6,997 nt of DNA from Fen-999 sp035505955 (GTDB lineage: Bacteria > Pseudomonadota > Gammaproteobacteria > Burkholderiales > Rhodocyclaceae). The notes beneath the pieces are model-generated. The model made no database searches and was not told the origin of the DNA. It saw only the letters and a list, made by a program, of their open reading frames with translations. Position 1 is the first letter of the stretch; each line of letters opens with the position of its first letter. Below are positions 1-5,651 of the stretch, one piece after another. The stretch covers positions 1 through 6,997 of the forward strand of contig DATJQH010000083.1 in assembly GCA_035505955.1 (NCBI GenBank). The letters are read 5' to 3'. Position numbers and translations under genes: made by a program.

Positions 1-711
1 AACAGCGCTGCCGCTCTTTTCGCTCCTCTGACGACTCGTATTGTCGATATGCTGAGGCTCGAAGTACCTGAGATCCTCCTGCGCGTCGTCCCATTCGCTG
101 GCCGGCTTTGCGATCACCCGGCAATGCGGCGCGCCCGTCGAACGGCACTCGACTTCGCGTACCAGGATGCGTCGGCCCATGCAGGTACTGAGAAATCCCG
201 AGGCATGCCCCACCGCCATCCAGCAACTGGGTTCCGAACCGAGCCCGTAGGCGTTGACATGCGCCTCCTCCTCGAAGCTGTTCTTCCAGAGGATCTCCAT
301 GTGGCAATGACCAGTGGTGCTGTCGACATCGGCTTTTAGCACCTCGACCAGCACGATGCCTTCGAGGCTGTGCAATTGGGCTCCGGCGGCAAGGATGTCG
401 GTCGGCTTGTCGGCCGCACCTCTGACCTTGCTCGCCATTTCAGCGTCGCGGCACCCGGCCACGTAGCCGACCCGAGTCAGCAGGCCGCGCGCCGATTCGG
501 TGCCGTAGGCTTCGATGAGTTCAGTGCGCAAGGCGGCGAAGGCGTTGGCGTGCAGCAGGATCATGCGCCGATCCTGCAACCAGATGCGGCCCTCGGCAGG
601 GTTGAAATGAAGTTGCTTCGCCAGGTCGGCGATCCCGGGAATCGGCAGATCCTCCGGCATGGCCAGCGAAATTCCAAGCGAGCTCAGGTCGAGCTTGGCC
701 CTTGAAGTCAC
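1..711 (-). CDS. XylR/DmpR/MopR-type sigma54-dependent activator, N-terminal sensor part (C-terminus beyond window)
   Basis: Cytoplasmic transcription activator that senses an aromatic effector and drives sigma54 promoters. 237 residues are visible, read from GTG at 711; a GAGGAG ribosome site just upstream decides this start. Residues about 30-130 form the XylR_N domain (EGRIWLQDRRMILLH at 40-54, RGLLTRVGYVAGCRDAE at 75-91). Residues about 135-201 are a V4R domain. C163, E186, C189 and C197 have the same spacing (+23, +26, +34) as the zinc ligands I recall for MopR (C155, E178, C181, C189). At the same offset of 8, H114 and W142 match the phenol-contacting H106 and W134. From about 202 the hydrophilic inter-domain linker begins; the AAA+ ATPase and helix-turn-helix lie off the left edge. 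It is divergent from the catabolic operon, as usual for this family, and is presumably its activator. Family call is firm; the effector is not known. Confidence 0.93.
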   Translation of the reverse strand, partial: MTSRAKLDLSSLGISLAMPEDLPIPGIADLAKQLHFNPAEGRIWLQDRRMILLHANAFAALRTELIEAYGTESARGLLTRVGYVAGCRDAEMASKVRGAADKPTDILAAGAQLHSLEGIVLVEVLKADVDSTTGHCHMEILWKNSFEEEAHVNAYGLGSEPSCWMAVGHASGFLSTCMGRRILVREVECRSTGAPHCRVIAKPASEWDDAQEDLRYFEPQHIDNTSRQRSEKSGSAV

Positions 712-801
712 GTCGTCTCCTCTTCGTTGTGGTCATTCGCGACGCCAACAGCGCGTCCGCGGCGGTCCTAGCCTGCGCTTCACAGCCAGGCAGTGACTAT
801 T

Positions 802-816
802 TATTTCCGAAGATTC
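802..816 (+). promoter_or_regulatory. Candidate activator-binding box 1 (UAS1)
   Basis: TATTTCCGAAGATTC, matching the box at 844-858 in 14 of 15 bases. Its core TTC-c-GAA is an inverted repeat centred on 808, and the flanks GACT (795-798) and AGTC (819-822) extend the dyad imperfectly. The centre is about 218 bp upstream of the predicted sigma54 start site, a workable enhancer distance for a XylR/DmpR-type activator. The sequence differs from the TTGATCAATTGATCAA-like XylR site, so the assignment to this regulator is inferred from position and symmetry. Confidence 0.55.
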
Positions 817-843
817 TAAGTCGATAAGCCAGGGCAGGACTGA

Positions 844-858
844 TATTTCCGAAAATTC
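844..858 (+). promoter_or_regulatory. Candidate activator-binding box 2 (UAS2)
   Basis: TATTTCCGAAAATTC, the second copy, with a fuller dyad ATTTC-c-GAAAAT centred on 850. Centre-to-centre distance to box 1 is exactly 42 bp, four turns of B-DNA, which places both boxes on the same face of the helix. It lies about 176 bp upstream of the predicted sigma54 start and overlaps the edge of the -10 element proposed for the divergent regulator gene, so the same protein could also repress its own promoter. Confidence 0.6.
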
Positions 859-884
859 ATAAACCACTACAATAGCATGGACAA
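856..884 (-). promoter_or_regulatory. Possible sigma70-type promoter of the regulator gene
   Basis: On the minus strand, a -35-like TTGTCC (884-879) and a -10-like TATGAA (861-856) are separated by exactly 17 bp. Each hexamer matches the consensus in 4 of 6 bases. Predicted start is near 849, giving a leader of about 138 nt before the GTG at 711. The hexamers are modest, so this is a candidate only. Confidence 0.35.
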
Positions 885-999
885 TTCCTATGTCATGCCG
901 CATGTGCGCAACCGCGATTGCTTGCCGCCGGACTGCGCTCGGCCGCCACGCGTTCGAAGCAATTGCGGCAGCGCAGTAAATCGTGCGCCGTGGCTACCG

Positions 1000-1015
1000 T
1001 GGCATAGCTCCTGCT
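1000..1015 (+). promoter_or_regulatory. Sigma54-type -24/-12 promoter of the catabolic operon
   Basis: TGGCATAGCTCCTGCT fits the sigma54 pattern TGGCAC-N5-TTGC well. The invariant GG (1001-1002) and GC (1013-1014) are separated by exactly 10 bases, and the -24 block matches in 5 of 6 positions. The predicted start is about 1025-1027, leaving a leader of about 75 nt before the GTG at 1101. A divergent gene for a sigma54-dependent activator next door strongly supports it. Confidence 0.75.
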
Positions 1016-1089
1016 AAATCGTCCTCGGCGAGGCATGGGCCTCGCAACTCAGATAGCCGGTATGTGCCGCATCGCATACCGAACCGAAG

Positions 1090-1095
1090 AGGAGG
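1090..1095 (+). promoter_or_regulatory. Ribosome binding site that fixes the dioxygenase start
   Basis: A perfect AGGAGG five bases before the GTG at 1101. It favours GTG 1101 over the in-frame ATG at 1035, which would lie only about 10 nt inside the predicted transcript and has no Shine-Dalgarno sequence. The ATG at 1096 is out of frame and closes after 11 codons. Confidence 0.8.
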
Positions 1096-1100
1096 ATGGC

Positions 1101-2006
1101 GTGGCAGAGATTTCAAATTTGGGTTACCTGATTTTTGGCGCCAGCGATCTTGGCAAGTGGGAAGAGTTCGCCGTCAATATCGTCGGGATGCAAGTCGGGA
1201 AGAAGGACGACCGGTCGCTCGCCTTGCGCATGGATGAATACGAGCAGCGCATCCTGATCGAGAAGAAGGACCACGACGACCTCACCGAGGCCGGCTGGCT
1301 GTTCGACACCGAAGGCGAACTGGAAACCTACGTCCAACAACTCGCCGCCAAGGGCGTCAAGGTGACCAAGGGAAGTTCCGAACTGGCGGCGACTCGTCGC
1401 GTCGAGCAGGTCTATTGGTGCGACGACCCGAGCGGCTTCCGGCACGAATTCGCCTTTGGGCCCGCCTATGCGCCGATTGCCGAACCGTTCCACTCAGCGG
1501 TCCTGCGCGGCGGTTTCGAGACGGGTAGCCTTGGCGTCGGGCACTTCCTGGCCGTTGCGCGCAACCCCAAGGAGTCCGTGACCTTCTACCGCGACGCCCT
1601 CGGTTTGCGAGTCAGCGACTACATCCGCCAGGAACTCGCCCCCGGTCTCGTTGCCGACGCCACCTTCTTCCACTCGCGCACCGGCCGCCATCATTCGCTG
1701 GCGAGTTGTTTCATCCCTGGCGCGCCGAAGCGCCTCAACCATTTCATGGTGCAGGTCAACGAAATGGACGACGTCGGCCTCGCCTACGACCGCTGCCTGA
1801 AGGCCGGCGTGCCGATCTACATGGGCATCGGCCACCACCCGAACGATCACATGATTTCGTTCTACGCCGTGACGCCCTCCGGTTTTGCCATGGAGTTCGG
1901 CTACGGCGGCTTGGTGATCGACGACTCCGACTGGGAAGTGAAGAGCTATCGCCAGTTGAGCGACTGGGGCCATCACCGGGGCGCCGGATTCGTGGCCCCG
2001 AAGTGA
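1101..2006 (+). CDS. Type I extradiol (catechol meta-cleavage) dioxygenase, HsaC/BphC-like
   Basis: Fe(II)-dependent cytoplasmic enzyme that opens a substituted catechol ring next to the diol. At 301 residues from GTG 1101 it has the usual length of two-domain vicinal-oxygen-chelate dioxygenases. The N-terminal module (about 1-130) starts with the typical LGYLIFGASDLGKW; the catalytic C-terminal module spans about 140-275. Metal ligands H148 (GVGHFLAV), H214 (RLNHFMVQV) and E265 (FAMEFGYGG) align with BphC H146, H210 and E260. Second-shell residues H198, H246 and Y255 (GHHPNDHMISFY) match BphC H195, H241 and Y250, so the active site is complete. First gene behind the sigma54 promoter, 11 bp before the reductase gene. 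Together with the next two genes it resembles HsaC (steroid 3,4-DHSA dioxygenase; TesB in proteobacteria), but biphenyl-type or alkylcatechol substrates are possible. Confidence 0.93.
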   Translation: MAEISNLGYLIFGASDLGKWEEFAVNIVGMQVGKKDDRSLALRMDEYEQRILIEKKDHDDLTEAGWLFDTEGELETYVQQLAAKGVKVTKGSSELAATRRVEQVYWCDDPSGFRHEFAFGPAYAPIAEPFHSAVLRGGFETGSLGVGHFLAVARNPKESVTFYRDALGLRVSDYIRQELAPGLVADATFFHSRTGRHHSLASCFIPGAPKRLNHFMVQVNEMDDVGLAYDRCLKAGVPIYMGIGHHPNDHMISFYAVTPSGFAMEFGYGGLVIDDSDWEVKSYRQLSDWGHHRGAGFVAPK

Positions 2007-2017
2007 GAGGAGCGCAC

Positions 2018-2578
2018 ATGCCTTCGTCCAATGCCTTCGCTGCCACACCGCCGGTGTTGGAGCTGCCGACCGCCAGCTCGGCGGCGTTCGTGGGCGCGAT
2101 GCGCTACCTCGCGGCGGGCTGCTCGCTCGTCGCCACGGCGGAGGGCAACGAACGCCTGGGATTGACCGCCACGGCGGTCTGCTCCGTAACGGCCGATCCG
2201 CCGAGCCTGCTGGTCTGCGTCAATCGCGACGGCCGAGCCCATGCCGCCATCTCGCGCAGCGGCACCCTGAGCGTGAATGTACTGTCCGAGGCGCAGGAAT
2301 CTCTGGCCCGGCGCTTCGCCGGCATGGTCAAGGACGTGCGCGGCGAAGACCGCTTCCTCGAGGGCGTCTGGACCGAGGGTAACCTCGGCGCGCCGCTGCT
2401 CACCGGCGCGCTGGCAAGCTTCGACTGCCGGGTCGTCGAGACGGTCCGCGCCAGCACGCACACGATCTTCATCTGCGAAGTAATGGGCGTCGAAGCGGCG
2501 TCCGATCCCGAATCCGGTCCGCTGATCTTCTTCAACCGGGCCTTCGCCACTCTCGATACCGAAGCACCGCAGCAATAA
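2018..2578 (+). CDS. Flavin reductase component of a two-component monooxygenase, HsaB-like
   Basis: NAD(P)H:flavin oxidoreductase of the flavin_reductase (FMN-binding split barrel) family, which hands reduced flavin to the monooxygenase encoded next. It has 186 residues, close to HsaB. The family core is clear: FVGAMRYLAAGCSLVAT (24-40), then GLTATAVCSVTADPPSLLVC (48-67) with the flavin-binding T/S-rich turn and PP motif, SVNVLSEAQESLARRFAG (85-102), and the C-terminal strands STHTIFICEV (146-155) and PLIFFNRAF (168-176). The roughly 20 residues before the barrel are low in conservation. A GAGAGGAG ribosome site overlaps the preceding stop codon, suggesting translational coupling. Whether FMN or FAD, NADH or NADPH is used cannot be read from the sequence. 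Confidence 0.92.
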   Translation: MPSSNAFAATPPVLELPTASSAAFVGAMRYLAAGCSLVATAEGNERLGLTATAVCSVTADPPSLLVCVNRDGRAHAAISRSGTLSVNVLSEAQESLARRFAGMVKDVRGEDRFLEGVWTEGNLGAPLLTGALASFDCRVVETVRASTHTIFICEVMGVEAASDPESGPLIFFNRAFATLDTEAPQQ

Positions 2579-2599
2579 CTCAAGAGGAGAGGAATTCCA

Positions 2600-3814
2600 A
2601 TGTCTACTGCCGTATTGCGTGAATTGAACGAGGAGGCGGCGATCCCGTCCGCCGAAGAACTGGTGGCGCGCGCCCAGGCGCTGATTCCCATGCTGAAGGC
2701 CAAGGCCGACGAGACCGAGCGCAACCGCCACGTCCCGGAAGAGATCATCGACGCCTTCCGCAAGGCCGGCTTCTTCAAGATCCTGCAGCCCAAGCGCTGG
2801 GGCGGCTGGGAGATGAGTCCCTTGGTGTTCTGGAACGTGCTCATGGAACTGGGCCGCGGCTGCGGCAGCGCGACCTGGAACATGATGATTCTCGGCGTGC
2901 ACCAGTGGGAGGTCGCGCTGTTCGACCAGCGCGTCGGCGACGAGATCTGGGGCGAGGACAACGAGATCCTGATCTCGTCGTCCTACGCGCCGTTCGGCAC
3001 CGCCAAGCGCGTCGACGGCGGCTACGTGATCAACGGCACCTGGGGTACCTCCAGCGGCTGCGATCACGCCCAGTGGGCGTTCGTCAGCACCTACGTCTTC
3101 AACGAGCAGAACCAGCCCGTGGATCGCCTGGTGTTCCTGCTGCCGCGCTCCCAGTACGAGTTCGTCGACGACTGGTTCGTCTTCGGCCTGGCCGGCACGG
3201 GCAGCAAGAGCCTTCGCGTCAAGGACGTCTTCGTGCCCGACTACCGGACGCACAGCACCGTGGATGCCAACTACATCGAGCGCCCGCTGTCATATCGGTT
3301 CCCGTTCCCGTTCGCCTTCTACTCCTCGGTGCCGGCCGTGCTGATCGGCTTCGCGCAGGGCGCCATCGACAGCTATGTCGAACAGATGAAGTCGCGCACC
3401 AACATCAACGGTGTGCCGCAGGCAGCGGCGAGCCCCTACGTCAAGGATCGCCTGGCCAACGCGGTGTCGAAGGTGCGCAGCGCCCGTATGCGGCTGACCG
3501 CGATTGCGCTCGAAGCGACCGGCTACGTCTCGCGCGGCGAACCCATCCCGACCGACAAGCGCGTGCATTACACGCTGGACACGGCGCGCATCGGCCGGGA
3601 GTGCGAAGAGGCGGTGCTGCTGCTCTACAAGGCGACCTCGGCGCGCGGCATCTTCACGAGCAACCCGATCCAGCGGATTCTGCGCGACACGCTGGTCGGT
3701 GCCAACCACATCACGCAGAACGCAGACGACAACGCAGGCGTGCTGGGCGGCTATCTGCTCGGCCAGCCCGATGCCCTGCCGCCGTTCATGTACGGCTACC
3801 CAGGTCAGGTCTGA
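2600..3814 (+). CDS. Flavin-dependent phenol-type monooxygenase, oxygenase component, HsaA-like (acyl-CoA dehydrogenase fold)
   Basis: Oxygenase half of a two-component hydroxylase: it takes reduced flavin from the reductase and is expected to ortho-hydroxylate a phenol to a catechol. 404 residues with the acyl-CoA dehydrogenase fold of the HsaA/HpaH(C2)/DszC group rather than a true dehydrogenase. HsaA-like signatures run in order: GFFKILQPKRWGG (57-69), GVHQWEVALFDQR (99-111), WGED (117-120), ISSSYAP (125-131), SSGCDHA (151-157), GLAGTGSKSLRVKDVFVP (196-213) and NPIQRILRDTLVGANH (355-370). H101 lies where C2 hydroxylase has an active-site His. It ends normally at LPPFMYGYPGQV. A GAGAGGAA ribosome site precedes the ATG; the gap to the reductase gene is 21 bp. 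HsaA (3-HSA hydroxylase) is the closest family I recognise, but the true substrate is unproven. Confidence 0.92.
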   Translation: MSTAVLRELNEEAAIPSAEELVARAQALIPMLKAKADETERNRHVPEEIIDAFRKAGFFKILQPKRWGGWEMSPLVFWNVLMELGRGCGSATWNMMILGVHQWEVALFDQRVGDEIWGEDNEILISSSYAPFGTAKRVDGGYVINGTWGTSSGCDHAQWAFVSTYVFNEQNQPVDRLVFLLPRSQYEFVDDWFVFGLAGTGSKSLRVKDVFVPDYRTHSTVDANYIERPLSYRFPFPFAFYSSVPAVLIGFAQGAIDSYVEQMKSRTNINGVPQAAASPYVKDRLANAVSKVRSARMRLTAIALEATGYVSRGEPIPTDKRVHYTLDTARIGRECEEAVLLLYKATSARGIFTSNPIQRILRDTLVGANHITQNADDNAGVLGGYLLGQPDALPPFMYGYPGQV

Positions 3815-3841
3815 CAACAAGAAGACGGTATTGGTCGGATT

Positions 3842-3863
3842 CCGCGGCTGCCTGCGGCCGCGG
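3842..3863 (+). other. GC-rich hairpin in the gap between monooxygenase and DUF1302 genes
   Basis: CCGCGGC (3842-3848) pairs perfectly with GCCGCGG (3857-3863) around an 8-nt loop. It sits in the 87-bp gap, the largest inside the operon. No T-run follows, so it is not a classical intrinsic terminator. It could stabilise the upstream mRNA end or lower read-through into the envelope genes; it could also be chance in GC-rich DNA. Confidence 0.35.
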
Positions 3864-3901
3864 GGCCCGATCGTCGTGTCACCAACAGCGGAGGAGAACC
3901 G

Positions 3902-5635
3902 ATGGATTCCAAGCAGAGGAGGGCGTCGACGCGGCGCAAGCGATCGACGGACAGGACATGCACACGCTCGGCGGCCGCGGCCTTTGCCATGGCCTGGAGC
4001 CTGCAGGCATGGTCGTTCGACATTGCCACGGGTTCGGAGACGAAGGTGCGCTGGGACAACACCTTCAAGTACAGCTCGTCCTGGCGGCTCAAGGATCGCA
4101 GCAGCGAATTGATCGCCGACTCCAATCAGGACGACGGCGACCGCAACTTCTCGAAGGGCCTGGTGTCGAGCCGGGTGGACTGGCTGAGCGAACTCGACGT
4201 CACCTACCGCAACTTCGGCGCCCGCGTCAGCGGCGCCGCTTGGTATGACAGCGTCTACAACCGCGGCAACGACCACGACTCGCCGGGCACCGTCAACTCC
4301 TTCAGCGTGCCCTACAACGAGTTCACCACCGACACGAAGGATCTGCACGGCCGCAAGGCCGAGCTGCTCGATGCCTTCGTCTTCGGCAACTTCGATGTCG
4401 GCGAGTCCGCCAACCTGAGCCTGCGCTTTGGCCGCCACACGGTGATCTACGGCGAAAGCCTGTTCTTCGGCGCCAACGGCATCGCCAACGGCCAGGGGTC
4501 GGTGGACTACGTCAAGCTCCTGTCGGTGCCCAACACCCAGTTCAAGGAACTGCTGCGGCCGGTGCCCCAGCTTTCGGGCCAGCTTCAGGTCGGTCCGAAT
4601 CTGTCGTTCGGCGCTTACTACCAGTTCAGATGGGAGAAGAACCGCATCCCCGCGGCGGGCAGCTACTTCAGCACGGTGGACTTCGTTGGCGAAGGCGCCG
4701 AGCGCGTCTTCCTGCAAAATCCGCTGCTGCCGCCGAACTTCGCGCTCTATCACGGCGACGACAGGAAGGCGAAGAATTCCGGCCAAGGCGGCTTCCAGGT
4801 GCGCTTCCGCCCGGAAGGCATGGACACCGACTTCGGCCTGTATGCAATCCGCTACCACGACAAGAATCCGCAGGTCTACCTGTCGCCCGGCTGCGTTCCC
4901 AATCCATTCGGGCCAGTACCGCCTTTGCTCCAGCTGAGCGGCACCTGCAACGTGCTGGCCGGCGGCTCGCAGTTCGGCCAGTTCGGCTTTGTCTATCCGG
5001 AAAACGTGCGCGCCTACGGCGCCAGCTTCAGCACGGTGCTCGGCACGACGAATGTCGCCGGCGAATTTTCCGTGCGCCACAACGCGATCCTGGTAAGCAA
5101 CGCAGCGACGATTCTTCCGGGCACGGCATTCGACAACGACGCCAACAACCCGTTCGCCGTCGGCAATTCCGGGCACGCGCAGATTTCCTGGATCCATTCG
5201 TTCGGTGCTTCGGCCATGTGGGACGGTGCCAGCCTCATGGGTGAAGTGGCCTGGAACCGCCTGCTCAGCATCACCAGGAACCCGGCCATGCTCGACCCGA
5301 ACGCCACGCGCGACGCCTGGGGTTTCCGCATGGTGTTCGAGCCGACCTACTACCAGGTCGCGCCGGGGCTCGACATCAGCATTCCTGTTGGCCTCGGCTA
5401 CAACCCGAAGGGCAGATCCTCGACGGTAGCCAACTTCAACGGCGGCGTGGACAGGGGCGGCGACGTCAGCATCGGCGTGAATGGCGAATACGAGAAGCGC
5501 TGGAAGCTTGGCCTGAACTTCACGCACTACATCGGCGACGCCGGTGTCGCCCTCATCGCCGGCCAAGGGCCCAGCTTCAAGCAGGCTCTCAAGGACCGCG
5601 ACTTCGTCTCCTTCAACGCCACCTACAGCTTCTGA
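3902..5635 (+). CDS. DUF1302 family outer-membrane beta-barrel protein
   Basis: 577-residue exported protein of the DUF1302 family (PF06980). The N-terminus has an unusually long basic stretch (residues 1-22, many Arg/Lys) followed by a hydrophobic segment, AAAAFAMAWSLQAW (24-37), a probable Sec signal peptide with cleavage near residue 38. The body is made of alternating polar/aromatic strands typical of outer-membrane barrels. The family block at about 152-220 reads LLDAFVFGNFDVG, then LRFGRHTVIYGESLFFGANGIA, then KELLRPVPQLSGQLQV. The chain ends in FNATYSF, with the terminal aromatic residue used as an outer-membrane assembly signal. C331 and C349 lie in a Gly/Pro-rich stretch that could be a disulfide-closed surface loop. 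GGAGGAG precedes the ATG. DUF1302 genes often sit with DUF1329 genes near catabolic genes for hydrophobic compounds; a role in substrate passage is inferred, not shown. Confidence 0.88.
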   Translation: MDSKQRRASTRRKRSTDRTCTRSAAAAFAMAWSLQAWSFDIATGSETKVRWDNTFKYSSSWRLKDRSSELIADSNQDDGDRNFSKGLVSSRVDWLSELDVTYRNFGARVSGAAWYDSVYNRGNDHDSPGTVNSFSVPYNEFTTDTKDLHGRKAELLDAFVFGNFDVGESANLSLRFGRHTVIYGESLFFGANGIANGQGSVDYVKLLSVPNTQFKELLRPVPQLSGQLQVGPNLSFGAYYQFRWEKNRIPAAGSYFSTVDFVGEGAERVFLQNPLLPPNFALYHGDDRKAKNSGQGGFQVRFRPEGMDTDFGLYAIRYHDKNPQVYLSPGCVPNPFGPVPPLLQLSGTCNVLAGGSQFGQFGFVYPENVRAYGASFSTVLGTTNVAGEFSVRHNAILVSNAATILPGTAFDNDANNPFAVGNSGHAQISWIHSFGASAMWDGASLMGEVAWNRLLSITRNPAMLDPNATRDAWGFRMVFEPTYYQVAPGLDISIPVGLGYNPKGRSSTVANFNGGVDRGGDVSIGVNGEYEKRWKLGLNFTHYIGDAGVALIAGQGPSFKQALKDRDFVSFNATYSF

Positions 5636-5651
5636 GCGAGGACACCCTGAC

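Larger units (their letters stand above)
712..1100. promoter_or_regulatory. Divergent intergenic regulatory region
   Basis: Gap of about 390 bases between the divergent activator and dioxygenase genes. It is locally AT-rich at about 795-890, unlike the rest of the window. It holds two 15-bp boxes (802-816, 844-858), a leftward sigma70-like promoter (856-884), a perfect 5-bp inverted repeat with 1-bp spacer (CATGC c GCATG, 894-904), a rightward sigma54-type element (1000-1015) and the dioxygenase ribosome site (1090-1095). I found no convincing IHF site between the boxes and the promoter, and no credible small gene. Confidence 0.8.

Noticed and set aside
49..705. Two plus-strand open frames opposite the regulator gene
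   Set aside because: The minus-strand reading gives an intact XylR_N-V4R sensor; the plus-strand translations have no recognisable features.
894..904. Perfect inverted repeat CATGC c GCATG as an operator
   Set aside because: Too short and present once only; nothing ties it to a regulator. Left as a minor observation in the regulatory region.
959..966. Palindrome GCAATTGC as a XylR-like enhancer half-site
   Set aside because: It shares only the CAATTG core with the XylR site and is too close to the -24 element; the paired boxes further upstream fit much better.
1096..1131. Short 11-codon frame ATG-TGA overlapping the dioxygenase GTG start
   Set aside because: The ATG directly abuts AGGAGG, leaving no proper spacing for initiation. 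No leader-peptide logic is visible.
983..1237. Plus-strand 84-codon frame starting inside the predicted sigma54 promoter
   Set aside because: It begins upstream of the predicted transcript start, has no ribosome site, is Arg-rich and overlaps the dioxygenase gene in another frame.
1973..3253. Minus-strand open frame of 426 codons opposite the reductase and monooxygenase genes
   Set aside because: Antisense shadow of two recognised genes, with Arg/Ala/Gly-rich translation and no family signature.
2600..3814. Calling the gene a true acyl-CoA dehydrogenase
   Set aside because: The HsaA-type motifs (WGED, ISSSYAP, SSGCDHA, PIQRxxRD) and the adjacent flavin reductase gene indicate a reduced-flavin-dependent monooxygenase of the same fold.
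2905..4248. Plus-strand open frame of 447 codons in another frame
   Set aside because: Arg/Ala/Pro-rich translation overlapping the monooxygenase and DUF1302 genes; typical out-of-frame shadow.
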